A stretch of 64,000 nt of DNA. It comes from Paralithodes platypus (taxonomy: Eukaryota; Arthropoda; Malacostraca; Decapoda; Lithodidae). Position 1 is the first letter of the stretch, and each line of letters begins with the position of its first letter. The stretch spans positions 55,333,556-55,397,555 of the forward strand of contig CM064502.1 in NCBI GenBank assembly GCA_032716605.1. The letters are read 5' to 3'. Below, piece by piece: positions 55,435 through 64,000 of this stretch. The notes below the pieces were generated by a model. That model had not been told where the DNA came from and ran no database searches. It saw nothing but the letters and a program-made list of their open reading frames with translations. The position numbers were made by a program, and so were the translations under genes.

Positions 55435-55715
55435 TCCCTGCCGTACCGAGGACGTCCTTGTAACATAATTCTGGCAACTATTAGACAATTTTATTCAGTT
55501 TAAAAAGTGCCTCCAGCATTTAACAGCCTTTTAACATAATTCTGGCAACTATTAGACAATTTTATTCAGTTTAAAAAGGGCCTCCAACATTTAACAGGCT
55601 TCAAACTATCTCTCTAAACCCTTTTTACCACCACACAGCCTTCTTAATTAAACTGCACAAAATTGTCTAAATATAGCTAGAAAAAATTAAAAAGACGTCG
55701 CCGGTACCGAAGGGG
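55435..55715. mobile_element. TTAA-flanked MITE, CCCCTTCTGTACCG family, internally duplicated
   Basis: TTAA at 55431-55434 and 55716-55719. Ends TCCCTGCCGTACCGAGGACG and GACGTCGCCGGTACCGAAGG. A segment of about 70 bases (TTAACATAATTCTGGCAACT to TCCAGCATTTAACAG) is present twice, making it longer than the 200-bp norm. Confidence 0.87.
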
Positions 55716-55750
55716 TTAAGGTCAACAAAATCATCTAGCATTGGTTAGAT

Positions 55751-55783
55751 TAAAAAAAAAAAAAAAAAAAAAAATAAAAAAAA
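55751..55783. repeat. Poly(A) run
   Basis: About 22 A followed by TAAAAAAAA. Confidence 0.95.
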
Positions 55784-55939
55784 ATCCCATTGTACTAAAA
55801 GGGAGAACTGAAGTGATTTTTTTTTATTATATTTTCAAGAAGTAGAAATAAAAAATATATATACAAATCTGTGCACATCATAAATAAGAACAGTTAGTAA
55901 TGCTTTATGGTTTTCTTCATATTCATATCCACTCGGCCC

Positions 55940-56080
55940 CATTCAGCCTGCTGTTTTAAGACGTTTATCCCCATCCAGGTGTCGATTTTTCCTGGCGTGC
56001 AATAGCGAGCCAGCATTGTATGGAGAAATCCGGCTTCAAGCCGGAGATATTTTTCTATCGAAAAATTTACAAATTTAGCA
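55940..56080. mobile_element. GGGGAGGCAGACC-family MITE fragment
   Basis: CCATCCAGGTGTCGATTTTT, CCTGGCGTGCAATAGCGAGCC and TTTTTCTATCGAAAAATTT-type blocks. Confidence 0.65.
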
Positions 56081-56246
56081 TGCTGTCAAAACAAAAATAT
56101 ACGCTTAATAACACTGCAAAAACACTGCAATAACGCTTAAATAACACTGCAATTTGGCTGAAAGTAGAATATCTTAGTTGGACGAATTATTTGACAACTG
56201 CCACACCACAAGTCATGGAAATATAATGGCAAGACTCCGCCTTAAG

Positions 56247-56609
56247 GGAAGATGGGTCGTATTTCTGTTCCCCTTCCTCCCTCGTGTTAAGCCCCATTTG
56301 TTTTGAGATTATAAGACGTTTGGCCCATTAGTTTGGTGATTTAAACACCTTCGCCCCATTTCGTTGTCAATTTTTATACTTTTTGTGCCATTTAGGGGTA
56401 GATATTTTCCTAGCGAGCAATAGCGAGCCTGAAATATTAAGAAGAACCGGCCTTCGTCCAGGAAATTTTTCTACCGAAAAATTTACAAATTTATCTTGAA
56501 GGGGGGTCTAGGGAGTGTTTTTCTAACCTTGATGGAGGTCTAGCGAGGAAACTAAGAAATAGAAGAATAAGTTCATTAATAGACCAAAAATAAAAAGGCA
56601 CCATCTCCC
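56247..56609. mobile_element. TTAA-flanked MITE, GGGGAGGCAGACC family, 56.2 kb
   Basis: TTAAGGGAAGATGGGTCGTA to GGCACCATCTCCCCTTAA. Its right TTAA is shared with a following CCCCTTCAGTACCAGG element. Confidence 0.87.
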
Positions 56610-56703
56610 CTTAACCCCTTCAGTACCAGGACACATAGATTTCATTGTATTCTGGCTACTGTTAGATGATTAAATTCAGCTTAGAAATCAGTGGAGTGTT
56701 TAA

Positions 56704-57180
56704 CCCTTCTTGCCCGGGCTCGCCTTCCAAAGGACAGCATTCAGATCCGGGCGATCTGGCCGAAAAACGTCGTAATAGGCCTAGCCCTATCTTTGTTATT
56801 TCAACTGCTAGAGAATTTATACACATCTCAAAACGTAGCCCTCTTTTGTATCTGTAGACTGGCATTGAGTAGAGTTCTCTAGGTCAACTGGTTCAGTTGT
56901 GATGACGATTTCCGTGGAGAGAGTTTTGATGCAATGTTTGCAATATCGGACAATAACAAACACTTGTTCTTGTTCTCCAAAACAACAACAAAAAGTCCGA
57001 CTTCTCCTTCTTGATTTCGAAGGTGCGCGTCGCTCCGACCGGCTTTGTTTACATACGGTTCGACACACGGCTTTCAAACCACACTTAATAGGCTTTCAAG
57101 CTTACGGATTTTAAAATGACACCCGGGCTCCTGCCCATCTGCCGCAGTGTCATTTTAAAATGACAACCGGGCAGGAGGGG
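56704..57180. mobile_element. TTAA-flanked element, 477 bp, TIR CCCYTCYTGCCCGG
   Basis: TTAA at 56700-56703 and 57181-57184. Ends CCCTTCTTGCCCGGGCTC and CAACCGGGCAGGAGGGG. Its insertion splits a MITE whose uninterrupted relative is visible at 58079-58160 (AGAAATCAGTGGAGT ... CCTTTTTACTTCTGCATAT). The interior is moderately GC-rich, with short frames only. Confidence 0.88.
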
Positions 57181-57221
57181 TTAAACCTTTTTACTTCCGC
57201 ATATATTCCCTAAAATGGATA

Positions 57222-57420
57222 TAGGTCTCCCTCGATTTAGATTGGGTTACGTTCCTGAAAACCCGATCTTAAATAGAAAAATCATATAGCGAAACCTAAA
57301 ATTAATAGGGTAAATGGGGATGCGTTCTGGGACCAGCCAAAACACAAACACAAACCCCTAAACCCCTATACTGTAATAATAATATCATAAATTGGGGCAT
57401 CGGATAGTGAAGGAGACCTG
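57222..57420. mobile_element. MITE, TIR CAGGTCTCCCT, copy 2
   Basis: TATAGGTCTCCCTCGATTTA to GTGAAGGAGACCTG; the interior matches 50692-50883 closely. Confidence 0.85.
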
Positions 57421-57435
57421 CTACTGTCAGACGGT

Positions 57436-57693
57436 TAAGGGGAGGCAGTTGGTTTTTCGAGTCCTCCTTCTCCCCCATGTTTAACTCTATTAGTTATGAG
57501 ATTTCAAGACATTCGCCCCATTAGTTTGGCCATTTTCAGACCTTTTGCCCCATTTCTTTGCCAATAATAAGACCGTTCGTGCCATTTAGGTGTCGATTTT
57601 TCTACCGAAAACTGTACAAATTTATATCAAAGTCTTGTGGGTGTTTTTTTTAAGTTTGATAGAGGTTTAGAGAGCAAACTAACCCCCTCCTTA
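57436..57693. mobile_element. GGGGAGGCAGACC-family MITE with internal deletion
   Basis: TTAAGGGGAGGCAGTTGGTT to CTAACCCCCTCCTTAA; the GCTCGC/CCGGCC block is missing (jump at 57597). Confidence 0.8.
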
Positions 57694-57749
57694 AACCATT
57701 GAGCCGAACCAGAAAAATATGCTGCACAATACCGTCTGAGCTCCCTTAA

Positions 57750-58073
57750 CCCGTCCAATACCAGCGACGGCTGGGAACCATCAGTAGATAAGTCACTCCT
57801 CAGTCCCAGCGACGGCAGGGAGCCGTCAGTAATGTACTTTCCTTGTAACTGCCTGTATCAGGCTGTGCCTGGTACCACGACCGTTTGAGCACTGCTCTCG
57901 ATATGGCAACACTTCTCAGCTTATATCCAACCCTCTGAATGCTGGGAGAGCCAGTATTCCTTCATCTCTTTATGTGGAAGGTTGTTCCATCTTGCCATTT
58001 TGGCCACATTGCTTGGGACTGGGGGGGGGGGGGGGGGAGACTTTTATTACTGTATCCTTCGGTACAGCAGGGG
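57750..58073. mobile_element. TTAA-flanked element, CCCGTCCAATACCAGCGACGG end
   Basis: TTAA at 57746-57749 and 58074-58077. The ends (CCCGTCCAATACCAGC; CCTTCGGTACAGCAGGGG) are a weak inverted pair. CCCAGCGACGGC is repeated inside, and a run of 17 or so G lies at 58021-58037. Confidence 0.6.
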
Positions 58074-58434
58074 TTAAATTCAGCTTAGAAATCAGTGGAG
58101 TAAAACACTAACTTGGTGAACCTTTTTACTTCTGCATATATTCCCTAAACTGGATCATATCTTCTAAAGTCAGCGAAGATATAATGAATTTAGTGCCATT
58201 GTACTGAAAGGCTTCTTTCAGACGACCAATCCTTGGCTGTATTAATAATCCTGCCAGATGATTCTACACAGCTTAGGAAGGACCTCAATAAATCAAAGGG
58301 TAACCGATACTCTCAATAAACCCTTGAAATGTAATAGGATCTTCCAAAATTGAATAAAATCATCTAGAGCAGCCAGAATGACACACAAATTGGCATAATC
58401 TAATTGAAAGAAATAACAATTATTCATAAGTATA

Positions 58435-58632
58435 AAGCCGGTATCACACGAGAGCTTTTATAGTCAACATTCGGTGACCAACATTTTTCTGGCAACATTT
58501 CTGGAATATTTAGCACTGGTATCGGCGACTAGACAGATGGTAGATGAATTTATAACACCGAAATATACTATATGTTGACCTCATAAGCTGCCAGACCAGT
58601 GTTGAGGGAAAAAGCGCTCGTGTGATACCGGC
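58435..58632. mobile_element. MITE, TIR AAGCCGGTATCACACGAG, copy 2
   Basis: AAAGCCGGTATCACACGAGA to CTCGTGTGATACCGGCC. Confidence 0.87.
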
Positions 58633-58734
58633 CTTAGAGGGATAGTTGTCTTCATGGTCATCTGTATTTACATCAATAATATACATTAAGTAGATTTTGA
58701 ATAAGACAAACCCTTATATTTACATTTTGGTCAA

Positions 58735-59014
58735 GCCGGTGTCACACGAGCCCTTTTTCCAGCAATTTTTACGGGCAATTATGGTCTAAAAGCTTAAAAA
58801 ATTACACTTGATCAGAATTCAGCTGCCTAACATAATCTACCTTCAGTCTAGTTACCGATACCAGTGCAAAAAATTACACTTGATCAGAATTCAGCCGCCT
58901 AACATAATCTACCTTCAGTCTAGTTACCGATACCAGTGCAAAAATGTCCCGAAATAATACGGACAAATTTGCTCATGGAAAATCGCCGGAAAAAGTGGTC
59001 GTGTGACAACGGCT
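58735..59014. mobile_element. MITE, AAGCCGGTGTCACACGAG, copy 3 with 71-bp tandem duplication
   Basis: CAAGCCGGTGTCACACGAGC to GTCGTGTGACAACGGCTT. AAATTACACTTGATCAGAAT to CCGATACCAGTGC is present twice in tandem (about 58796-58939), differing at one or two positions. Confidence 0.85.
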
Positions 59015-59216
59015 TCACATGGTGAGATGTATCCGCATAGTATTATATGTCAGTGCAACAATGTTTCCGATTTTTGTTAATGGGATAAAAATAAATTAAC
59101 ATTAAACAGATGTGTAGATTAAATGCAAAATACTGTGCTAAGGTATAGAAAATATGACAAATATATTCAATAAATAAAATGGTGATGTAGTACAAATACA
59201 CATAAATTCCACTTAA

Positions 59217-59429
59217 AAGCCGGTATCACACGAGCGCTTTTTAACTCAACATTTATCCTCAACACTGGTCTGGCAGCTTATGAGGTCAACATTTAATATT
59301 TTTCTGTTACCTAAATTCATTTATCATCAGTCTAGTTTCCCATACCAGTGTGAAATAATCCAGAAATGTTGCCAGAAAAATGTTGATCATCGAATGTTGA
59401 CTATAAAAGCTCTCGTGTGATACCGGCTT
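59217..59429. mobile_element. MITE, TIR AAGCCGGTATCACACGAG, copy 4
   Basis: AAGCCGGTATCACACGAGCG to GCTCTCGTGTGATACCGGCT. The interior closely matches copy 1 at 46.7 kb. Confidence 0.88.
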
Positions 59430-59768
59430 AATACTAAGCTTAGACCCAAGATCATCAACTATCAGGGTTCGATAATCAAGAATAAATCACAAGTAAAGCT
59501 GCTCGAGCTTTGGTACGGGTGCAATAAAATTCACTGCATGTTAAAAACAACGTGGCCATGGCACTGTATCATCTGCTCTTTGACTCATTGCAAAAAGGAA
59601 AGAGATCTAACGTGTGGCCGAGGACCGAATTACAACAGAGTCCGCCGCCCCTCCCATACCCCGACGGAAAACACAAACACCGCAGGCACTGAACAATAAC
59701 ATTAATAATAAATAGGCTATCGATAACTATGAAAAACAAACTAGAGTTGGATAATAGCTACGAGTTAC

Positions 59769-60062
59769 CACCGGACACACTCTCGCTCTCCGTGACGTGG
59801 GCTGCTACTGTTGGCAAGGGTTTAGTCTCCATGTTGTGCTGGGACCCGGACGACGATGCCTTGTTTTTATCTCCGTCCGGCTGGCTCTTGTTTTTATCTC
59901 CGTCCGGCTGGCTCTTGTTTTTATCCCCGTCTGGTTCGGCCTCCATTGGCACCCCGATAGACTCCAGGATAGTCTTAAACTGCTGCAGGGTCTTGCGTAA
60001 GGTGATACAGAAACCTTTTGAGGCTGGTATAAGTGGGAATTCTGGCAGTTCTATCTTCACAT
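59769..60062 (-). CDS. Probable internal coding exon, unknown protein
   Basis: On the minus strand an acceptor TTACTTGTTTACAACAG precedes base 60062, and a donor CCGGTG|GTAACT follows base 59769. The 294-nt interval is a multiple of 3 and stays open in the phase DVKIELPEFPLIPASKGFCI, then LRKTLQQFKTILESIGVPME, then three tandem PDGDKNKSQ units encoded by a 27-bp repeat, then an S/T/E-rich end. The N-terminal part looks like a short amphipathic helical segment; the repeat is charged and probably disordered. Local GC is clearly above the surroundings. If the donor is not used the frame ends at TAG, 59756-59758. The plus strand is also open but hydrophobic and irregular. I do not recognise the protein. 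Confidence 0.5.
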
Positions 60063-60097
60063 CTGTTGTAAACAAGTAATAATGTTAATGGGATTAA

Positions 60098-60328
60098 CCC
60101 TCTCACGTCCTGACACAATTTTTGAGCCTATTAGGGATACTGTAAGTTAAAGCCTTTGTTACCGTCCGGGGTATTTATAAACCTTTAGTTATTTACTTCA
60201 ACCTCTGCAGTTGTCTTTGAGTTAGCTGTGGGCAGAAAACTAATTTTGGAGAGGTAATTATAAGAGTGAGAGTAATCTATTTCTTATTGCTAATCTGGCA
60301 ATCTCTGCATCATAAGGATGTGAGAGGG
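60098..60328. mobile_element. TTAA-flanked MITE, CCCTCTCACGTCC family, copy 3
   Basis: TTAA at 60094-60097 and 60329-60332. Ends CCCTCTCACGTCCTGAC and AAGGATGTGAGAGGG give the clearest inverted repeat of the family. Confidence 0.92.
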
Positions 60329-60389
60329 TTAACTATGATGCTTGTAGCTTTTATCTGCAATAAGGTGAAAGACTTAAACATGCTATAGC

Positions 60390-60599
60390 CTAGTCTATTC
60401 GCTGTAAGTAGGCGAGAAATCATGACCTCTAACCTTTGTAACTAAAAAACAACTAGAGTAATTGAGCTAATATATCTACCATTTGGAAAGAGTCAGTCAA
60501 GGAATAGATGTGGAAATTTACAACCAATTTGCTCTAGCCTTTTTTTATTTACAGAGGATAGAGGTCATGATTTATCGCCTACTTACAGCGAATAGACTA
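60390..60599. mobile_element. MITE, TIR CTAGTCTATTCGCTGTAAGT, copy 2
   Basis: CTAGTCTATTCGCTGTAAGT to ACTTACAGCGAATAGACTA, 210 bp; nearly the same length and interior as 12237-12445. Confidence 0.9.
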
Positions 60600-60711
60600 T
60601 AGCAATTCTATAATGGATATGGTTCTTTATAAACTTAATGTAACAAGTTATCATAAGGTGGTATAGCACTGTGGTACTAGAGCTGGGATCCCCCCAACAT
60701 TTTGTGATGAA

Positions 60712-60905
60712 CAGTAAAACCTCGCCCATCCAGACTAATTGGGGGAGAACCCTGTCTGGATCTGCCAAAGGTCCGGATCTGCCGAAAGTCCGGATATACA
60801 GTATATTCAGCCATCCTGACAAATCCGGATGGCTGAAACATAAGTCCAGGTATCTAACTTAAACAACCAGACTTATGTTTCAATCATCCAGACAAATCCG
60901 GATGG
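60712..60905. mobile_element. pogo/Tigger-type MITE, left-end fragment
   Basis: CAGTAAAACCTCGCCCATCC, GGGGGAGAACCCTGTC and TCCGGATCTGCC match the inverted right end of the 50915-51347 element. The opposite end is missing, replaced by tRNA-SINE sequence. Confidence 0.8.
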
Positions 60906-61014
60906 AAAGCCATGCTCGTGGTCGTAGGTTATACCTACGGCACTTCGGCCAGAGATTGAACCTGGGGCCTTCCACACACAAGGCAAATGTGGTACCGCTT
61001 AGCAACGAGAGATA
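60906..61014 (-). repeat. tRNA-derived SINE head
   Basis: The minus strand reads GTTGCTAAGCGGTACCAC (A-box region), then CAGGTTCAATCTCTGGCC (B box GGTTCAATCTC) at tRNA spacing. The acceptor ends do not pair, so it is not a tRNA gene. Confidence 0.6.
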
Positions 61015-61020
61015 TATATA

Positions 61021-62427
61021 CAGTAAAAGTCCTTTAACACCTTATTGGCGGGCTAGGCGGTTTATTTATATGTACCGCCCAGCGGGGTGTTTTTAGCCAA
61101 AATAGGGCTGTTTACGTGATCATTTTCATGCCTAAATAAGACCCAGAGCGTAAAACAAGTGTCTATCCCTGAAAGGGCATAAACAGAGCTTTCCAATGAC
61201 ACCATAACGATCCTTTTATGATGGCTAGTTTTCTTGCAACAACCGCGCAACGCGAGTGCAAAAAGCATGTAATTCGGCACTTTCCCCATACAATTCTGTA
61301 TATAGCGAGTGAGAGAGGGAGGGAGGAGGTGGGATTCGTGTCAGTAGGTTCGCCGCGGTGGTCTGGAGCAGTCATACGCTCGCTACTCTCCTGCCACCAC
61401 ATGTCTCTCTCTCTCAGCAACATTACGTGCTGAAATTGCCACACGACCTATGTCGAGCGCCGCCAGATAGTCCAGATTTATTATACTCGACTTATGTTGC
61501 GCGCCGACACTTAGGGGTTAATCCGACAACCGATGATTCGAATCTCCCAATAGTCAAATTTTTTTAATTTGAGGCCAAATCCGAATTCACCCGATGGTCC
61601 GAATTTCAAGAAGTCCCAAAGTCCCCTTTTTGAGGCATTAGTCCTCAAATGACACATAATGGAGCACACACATATCATATGTTCATGAATTCACTTTAAA
61701 AGTTTACCATTGTCATTGTAGCCTATTACCTACTTCAAAACATTCAGATTAATGGTTAAAGGAAGCTACTGATATAAACGTAAACACCACATCGTCTGCT
61801 AGAGAGTTTGTTTTGCTCTTGAACGCATCCTTGGGACGCTCCGATGCGCTACTGGCTTGCACCGCATTTTCTGCAAGCGCATTCAGTCTTGAGCTTGAAA
61901 ACGCACCTTTGGACGTTCCGATACGCTACTATTTATAGTTCAGTGATCGGAGCGTCCCAAGGGTGCTTTCAAGACAACAAGACAAGGGTGCTTTCAATAC
62001 AATATAATATAACAGAGCATGTCACAAAAGGAAAATCACAAAAGGAAAATTACAAGAACCTCTCAGGGAAGTGCCGTTGTTAAGGCATTACTTCCCGAAC
62101 CACATCTGATCTGATCTTCAAGAGCAAGACAAACTCGCTAGTAGACGATGCGGACATATGGTGTTTACGTTTATATCAGCAGATTCCTTTGACCATTAAT
62201 CTGAATGTTTTGAAGTAGGTAATAGGCTACAATGACAATGGTAAACTTTTGAAGTGATTTCATGAACATATGATATGTGTGTGTGTCATTTGGGTGGCCT
62301 AATGCCTCAATGTTTTCGTCAGGCCATTAATACACAGGTTCGTAGGGGTAAAGTCCGATAATCCGAAAAATCCACTAATCCGAACGAGGGCCGGTCCGCT
62401 GCCCTTCGGATTAACGGAAGTTTACTG
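61021..62427. mobile_element. pogo-type element with internal 210-bp palindrome arms
   Basis: TA at 61019-61020 and 62428-62429 flank CAGTAAAAGTCCTTTAATCC (after removing the nested element) and GGATTAACGGAAGTTTACTG. Inside, 61640-61830 is repeated inverted at 62110-62320 (for example TATCATATGTTCATGAA, CATTGTCATTGTAGCCTATT), leaving a 280-bp loop. No transposase was seen; a non-autonomous foldback derivative. Confidence 0.87.
61038..61517 (+). mobile_element. 480-bp TTAA element nested in the pogo TIR, copy 1
   Basis: TTAA at 61034-61037 and 61518-61521. Removing the element and one TTAA restores CAGTAAAAGTCCTTTAATCC, which matches the opposite pogo end. Ends CACCTTATTGGCGGGC and GCGCGCCGACACTTAGGGG are a short imperfect inverted pair. 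The interior includes (GA)n and a stretch open on both strands, without a known domain. Confidence 0.93.
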
Positions 62428-62502
62428 TATATATATATATACACTCAACCCTCTGCTATCACAGGTTTTGCTATAGCGTTTGTGCTATCACGACTACCTT
62501 AA

Positions 62503-62982
62503 CCCTTATTTAGCGGCGAGCAACATAAGTCGAGTTAAATAAAGCTGGACTATGTGGCGGCGCTCGACATAACTCGAGTGGCAATTTCAGCACGTAATGT
62601 GGCTGAGAGAGAGAGACAAGTGGTGGCAGGAGACTAGCGAGCGTATGACTGCTCCAGACCACCGCGGCGAACCTACTGACACAAATCTCAGCTCCCTCCT
62701 CCCTCTCTCACTCGCTACATACTCAATTATGTACTGAAAGTACCGAATTACCTGCTTTTTGCACTCGCGTTGCACGGTTATTGCAAGAAAACTATCCATC
62801 ATACAAGGATCGTTATGGTGTCATTCGAAAGCTCTGTTTATGCCCTTTCAGGGATAGGTACTTGTTTTACGTTCTGGGTCTTATTTAGGCATGAAAATGA
62901 TCACGTAAACAGCCCTATTTTGGCTAAAAACACCCTGCTGTGCGGTACACATAAATAAACCGCATAGGCCGCTCGTAAGGTG
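62503..62982 (-). mobile_element. 480-bp TTAA element, copy 2, inverted
   Basis: TTAA at 62499-62502 and 62983-62986. It is the same length as copy 1 and runs in the opposite orientation (its minus strand matches 61038-61517 throughout). Confidence 0.93.
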
Positions 62983-63204
62983 TTAAAAACCCTAAAATTT
63001 CCTTATCGCGTCCCAAAAGGGTGCTATCGCGGCTCCGTACCGACGGGAATGTTCAAACACGGCGCCCGATGACGTCACAGAACATCAGCGGCTGTAAATA
63101 CCTGTGATCGGTGGACAGGCTGGCAACCATTGTGTTGGAAAACGACATGTTTACAAGCTTTTTTCTGCCCGAATCTCGTATCTTGCGCGTTTATTATGGC
63201 CTTT

Positions 63205-63695
63205 GGTGCATTCAGTGATAGGGATAGTTGGTCTGGTGGTAATGATGAAGGAATTAAATTCCCAGGGCCATCAAAACAGAGCAAACGCCGGTCTAGGCTA
63301 CCGATGCCGAAACCATGTCAGACGAAAGCGCCAAAATTATGCCGATGGGTTAGGCTAGCCTATATATGACTGATTTCAAATATATTATGTGTGGTATGTA
63401 ATCTCCTCATAATATGTATTTAAGTATTCTCTTCAAATGCATTCAGTGTACAAAGGAGTACAAAGGGATACAAAGGGAGTACAGTGATAGGGACAGTGAG
63501 CCTGGTGGTAATGATAAAGGAAATAAATGACCACCATCAAAACAGACGGAGAGCAAACGCCGGTCTAGGCTACCGACGCCGACGCTGTGTCAGACGAAAG
63601 TGCCAAAATTATACCGATGAATTAGGCTAGGCTTATATGACTGATTCAAATATATTATGTGTGGTAAGTAATCTCCTCATAATATGTATTTATAA
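63205..63695. repeat. Two direct copies of a 210-bp segment
   Basis: CAGTGATAGGGATAGTTGGT at 63212 and CAGTGATAGGGACAGTGAGC at 63482 begin copies that both include CGCCGGTCTAGGCTACCGA and end TAATCTCCTCATAATATGTA. The first copy is open as SDRDSWSGGNDEGIKFPGPS then KQSKRRSRL, a basic, possibly transposon-encoded remnant; the second is not open. Confidence 0.88.
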
Positions 63696-63861
63696 CTATA
63701 TATGGTAAACAAAATGTGAAAATATCAAGAAATAGGTCAAAACTATGGACCTCTGCACCAATTATAATTATTTCCATAAGTTTTTCAGTTCTGCTATGGC
63801 GAATCTCGCTATAGCGGTAGAATTAGGGCACCAATTACCCGCGATAGCAGAGGGGTGAGTG

Positions 63862-63988
<127 letters not shown>

Positions 63989-64000
63989 CATTTCTTGAGA

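Larger units (their letters stand above)
62442..63861. mobile_element. pogo/Tigger-like element, TIR CACTCAMCCCTCTGCTATC
   Basis: TA at 62440-62441 and 63862-63863 flank CACTCAACCCTCTGCTATCA and GATAGCAGAGGGGTGAGTG. It includes a nested 480-bp TTAA element and two 210-bp direct copies of an internal segment. No intact transposase was seen. Confidence 0.87.

Noticed and set aside
59729..60079. Plus-strand 116-codon frame at 59.7 kb
   Set aside because: Its sequence is hydrophobic and irregular, while the minus strand has matched splice sites, a symmetric length and protein-like composition.
61163..62802. Similar 70-90 residue frames on opposite strands at 61.2 and 62.7 kb
   Set aside because: They are the two copies of the 480-bp TTAA element. 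Frame conservation follows from recent duplication; no domain is recognisable.

Overview
The window looks like nuclear DNA from an arthropod, most plausibly a crustacean. It is intron-rich and AT-rich, with long (TA)n tracts, ten or so short interstitial CCTAA/TTAGG tracts (the arthropod telomere repeat), tRNA-derived SINEs, LINE fragments and a very dense population of miniature inverted-repeat transposons (MITEs). No bacterial-style operons, rRNA genes or convincing stand-alone tRNA genes were seen.

The only host gene I can name is at the left edge on the minus strand: the 5' part of AASDH (acyl-CoA synthetase family member 4). A start-codon exon (5150-4955) and one very long second exon (1739-1, running off the window) join in frame across a 3.2-kb intron to give 622 residues of adenylation domain. 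The intron holds a dead Tigger/pogo transposase split by a LINE fragment, a SINE and a (TA)n tract. A second probable coding exon, of unknown identity, is on the minus strand at 60062-59769. Weaker exon candidates are at 14235-14592 (+), 24865-24906 (+) and 32999-32804 (-). A TATA-initiator-splice-donor arrangement at 18683-18752 (+) could be a promoter with a short first exon.

The rest is almost entirely mobile DNA. 5.7-9.2 kb: two LINE remnants, one readable through the whole reverse transcriptase except for one frameshift and one stop. 9.2-20 kb: repeats, TTAA-flanked MITEs, a 7-copy minisatellite. 21-22.1 kb: a 72-bp tandem array that grew out of a MITE end. 22-36 kb: more MITEs and three copies of a (CAA)n-tailed SINE-like element. 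36.7-37.3 kb: tandem repeats. 38-46 kb: MITEs, foldbacks, a purine-rich tract, nested SINEs. 46-50 kb: Tc1-like and other MITEs, a LINE 3' end and a near-perfect 187-bp hairpin. 50.9-52.3 kb: a pogo-like MITE and an 893-bp long-inverted-repeat element. 53.9-59.4 kb: MITE clusters. 61-63.9 kb: two adjacent pogo-like elements, each carrying one copy of the same 480-bp TTAA element in opposite orientation.

Three relationships recur. Several unrelated-looking MITE families all sit between TTAA duplications, which points to piggyBac-type mobilisation. The (CAA)n-tailed SINE-like element shares its 3' end with the LINE at 48.3 kb, which points to a SINE-LINE partnership. Several insertions can be read exactly because target duplications or empty paralogous sites lie in the same window.
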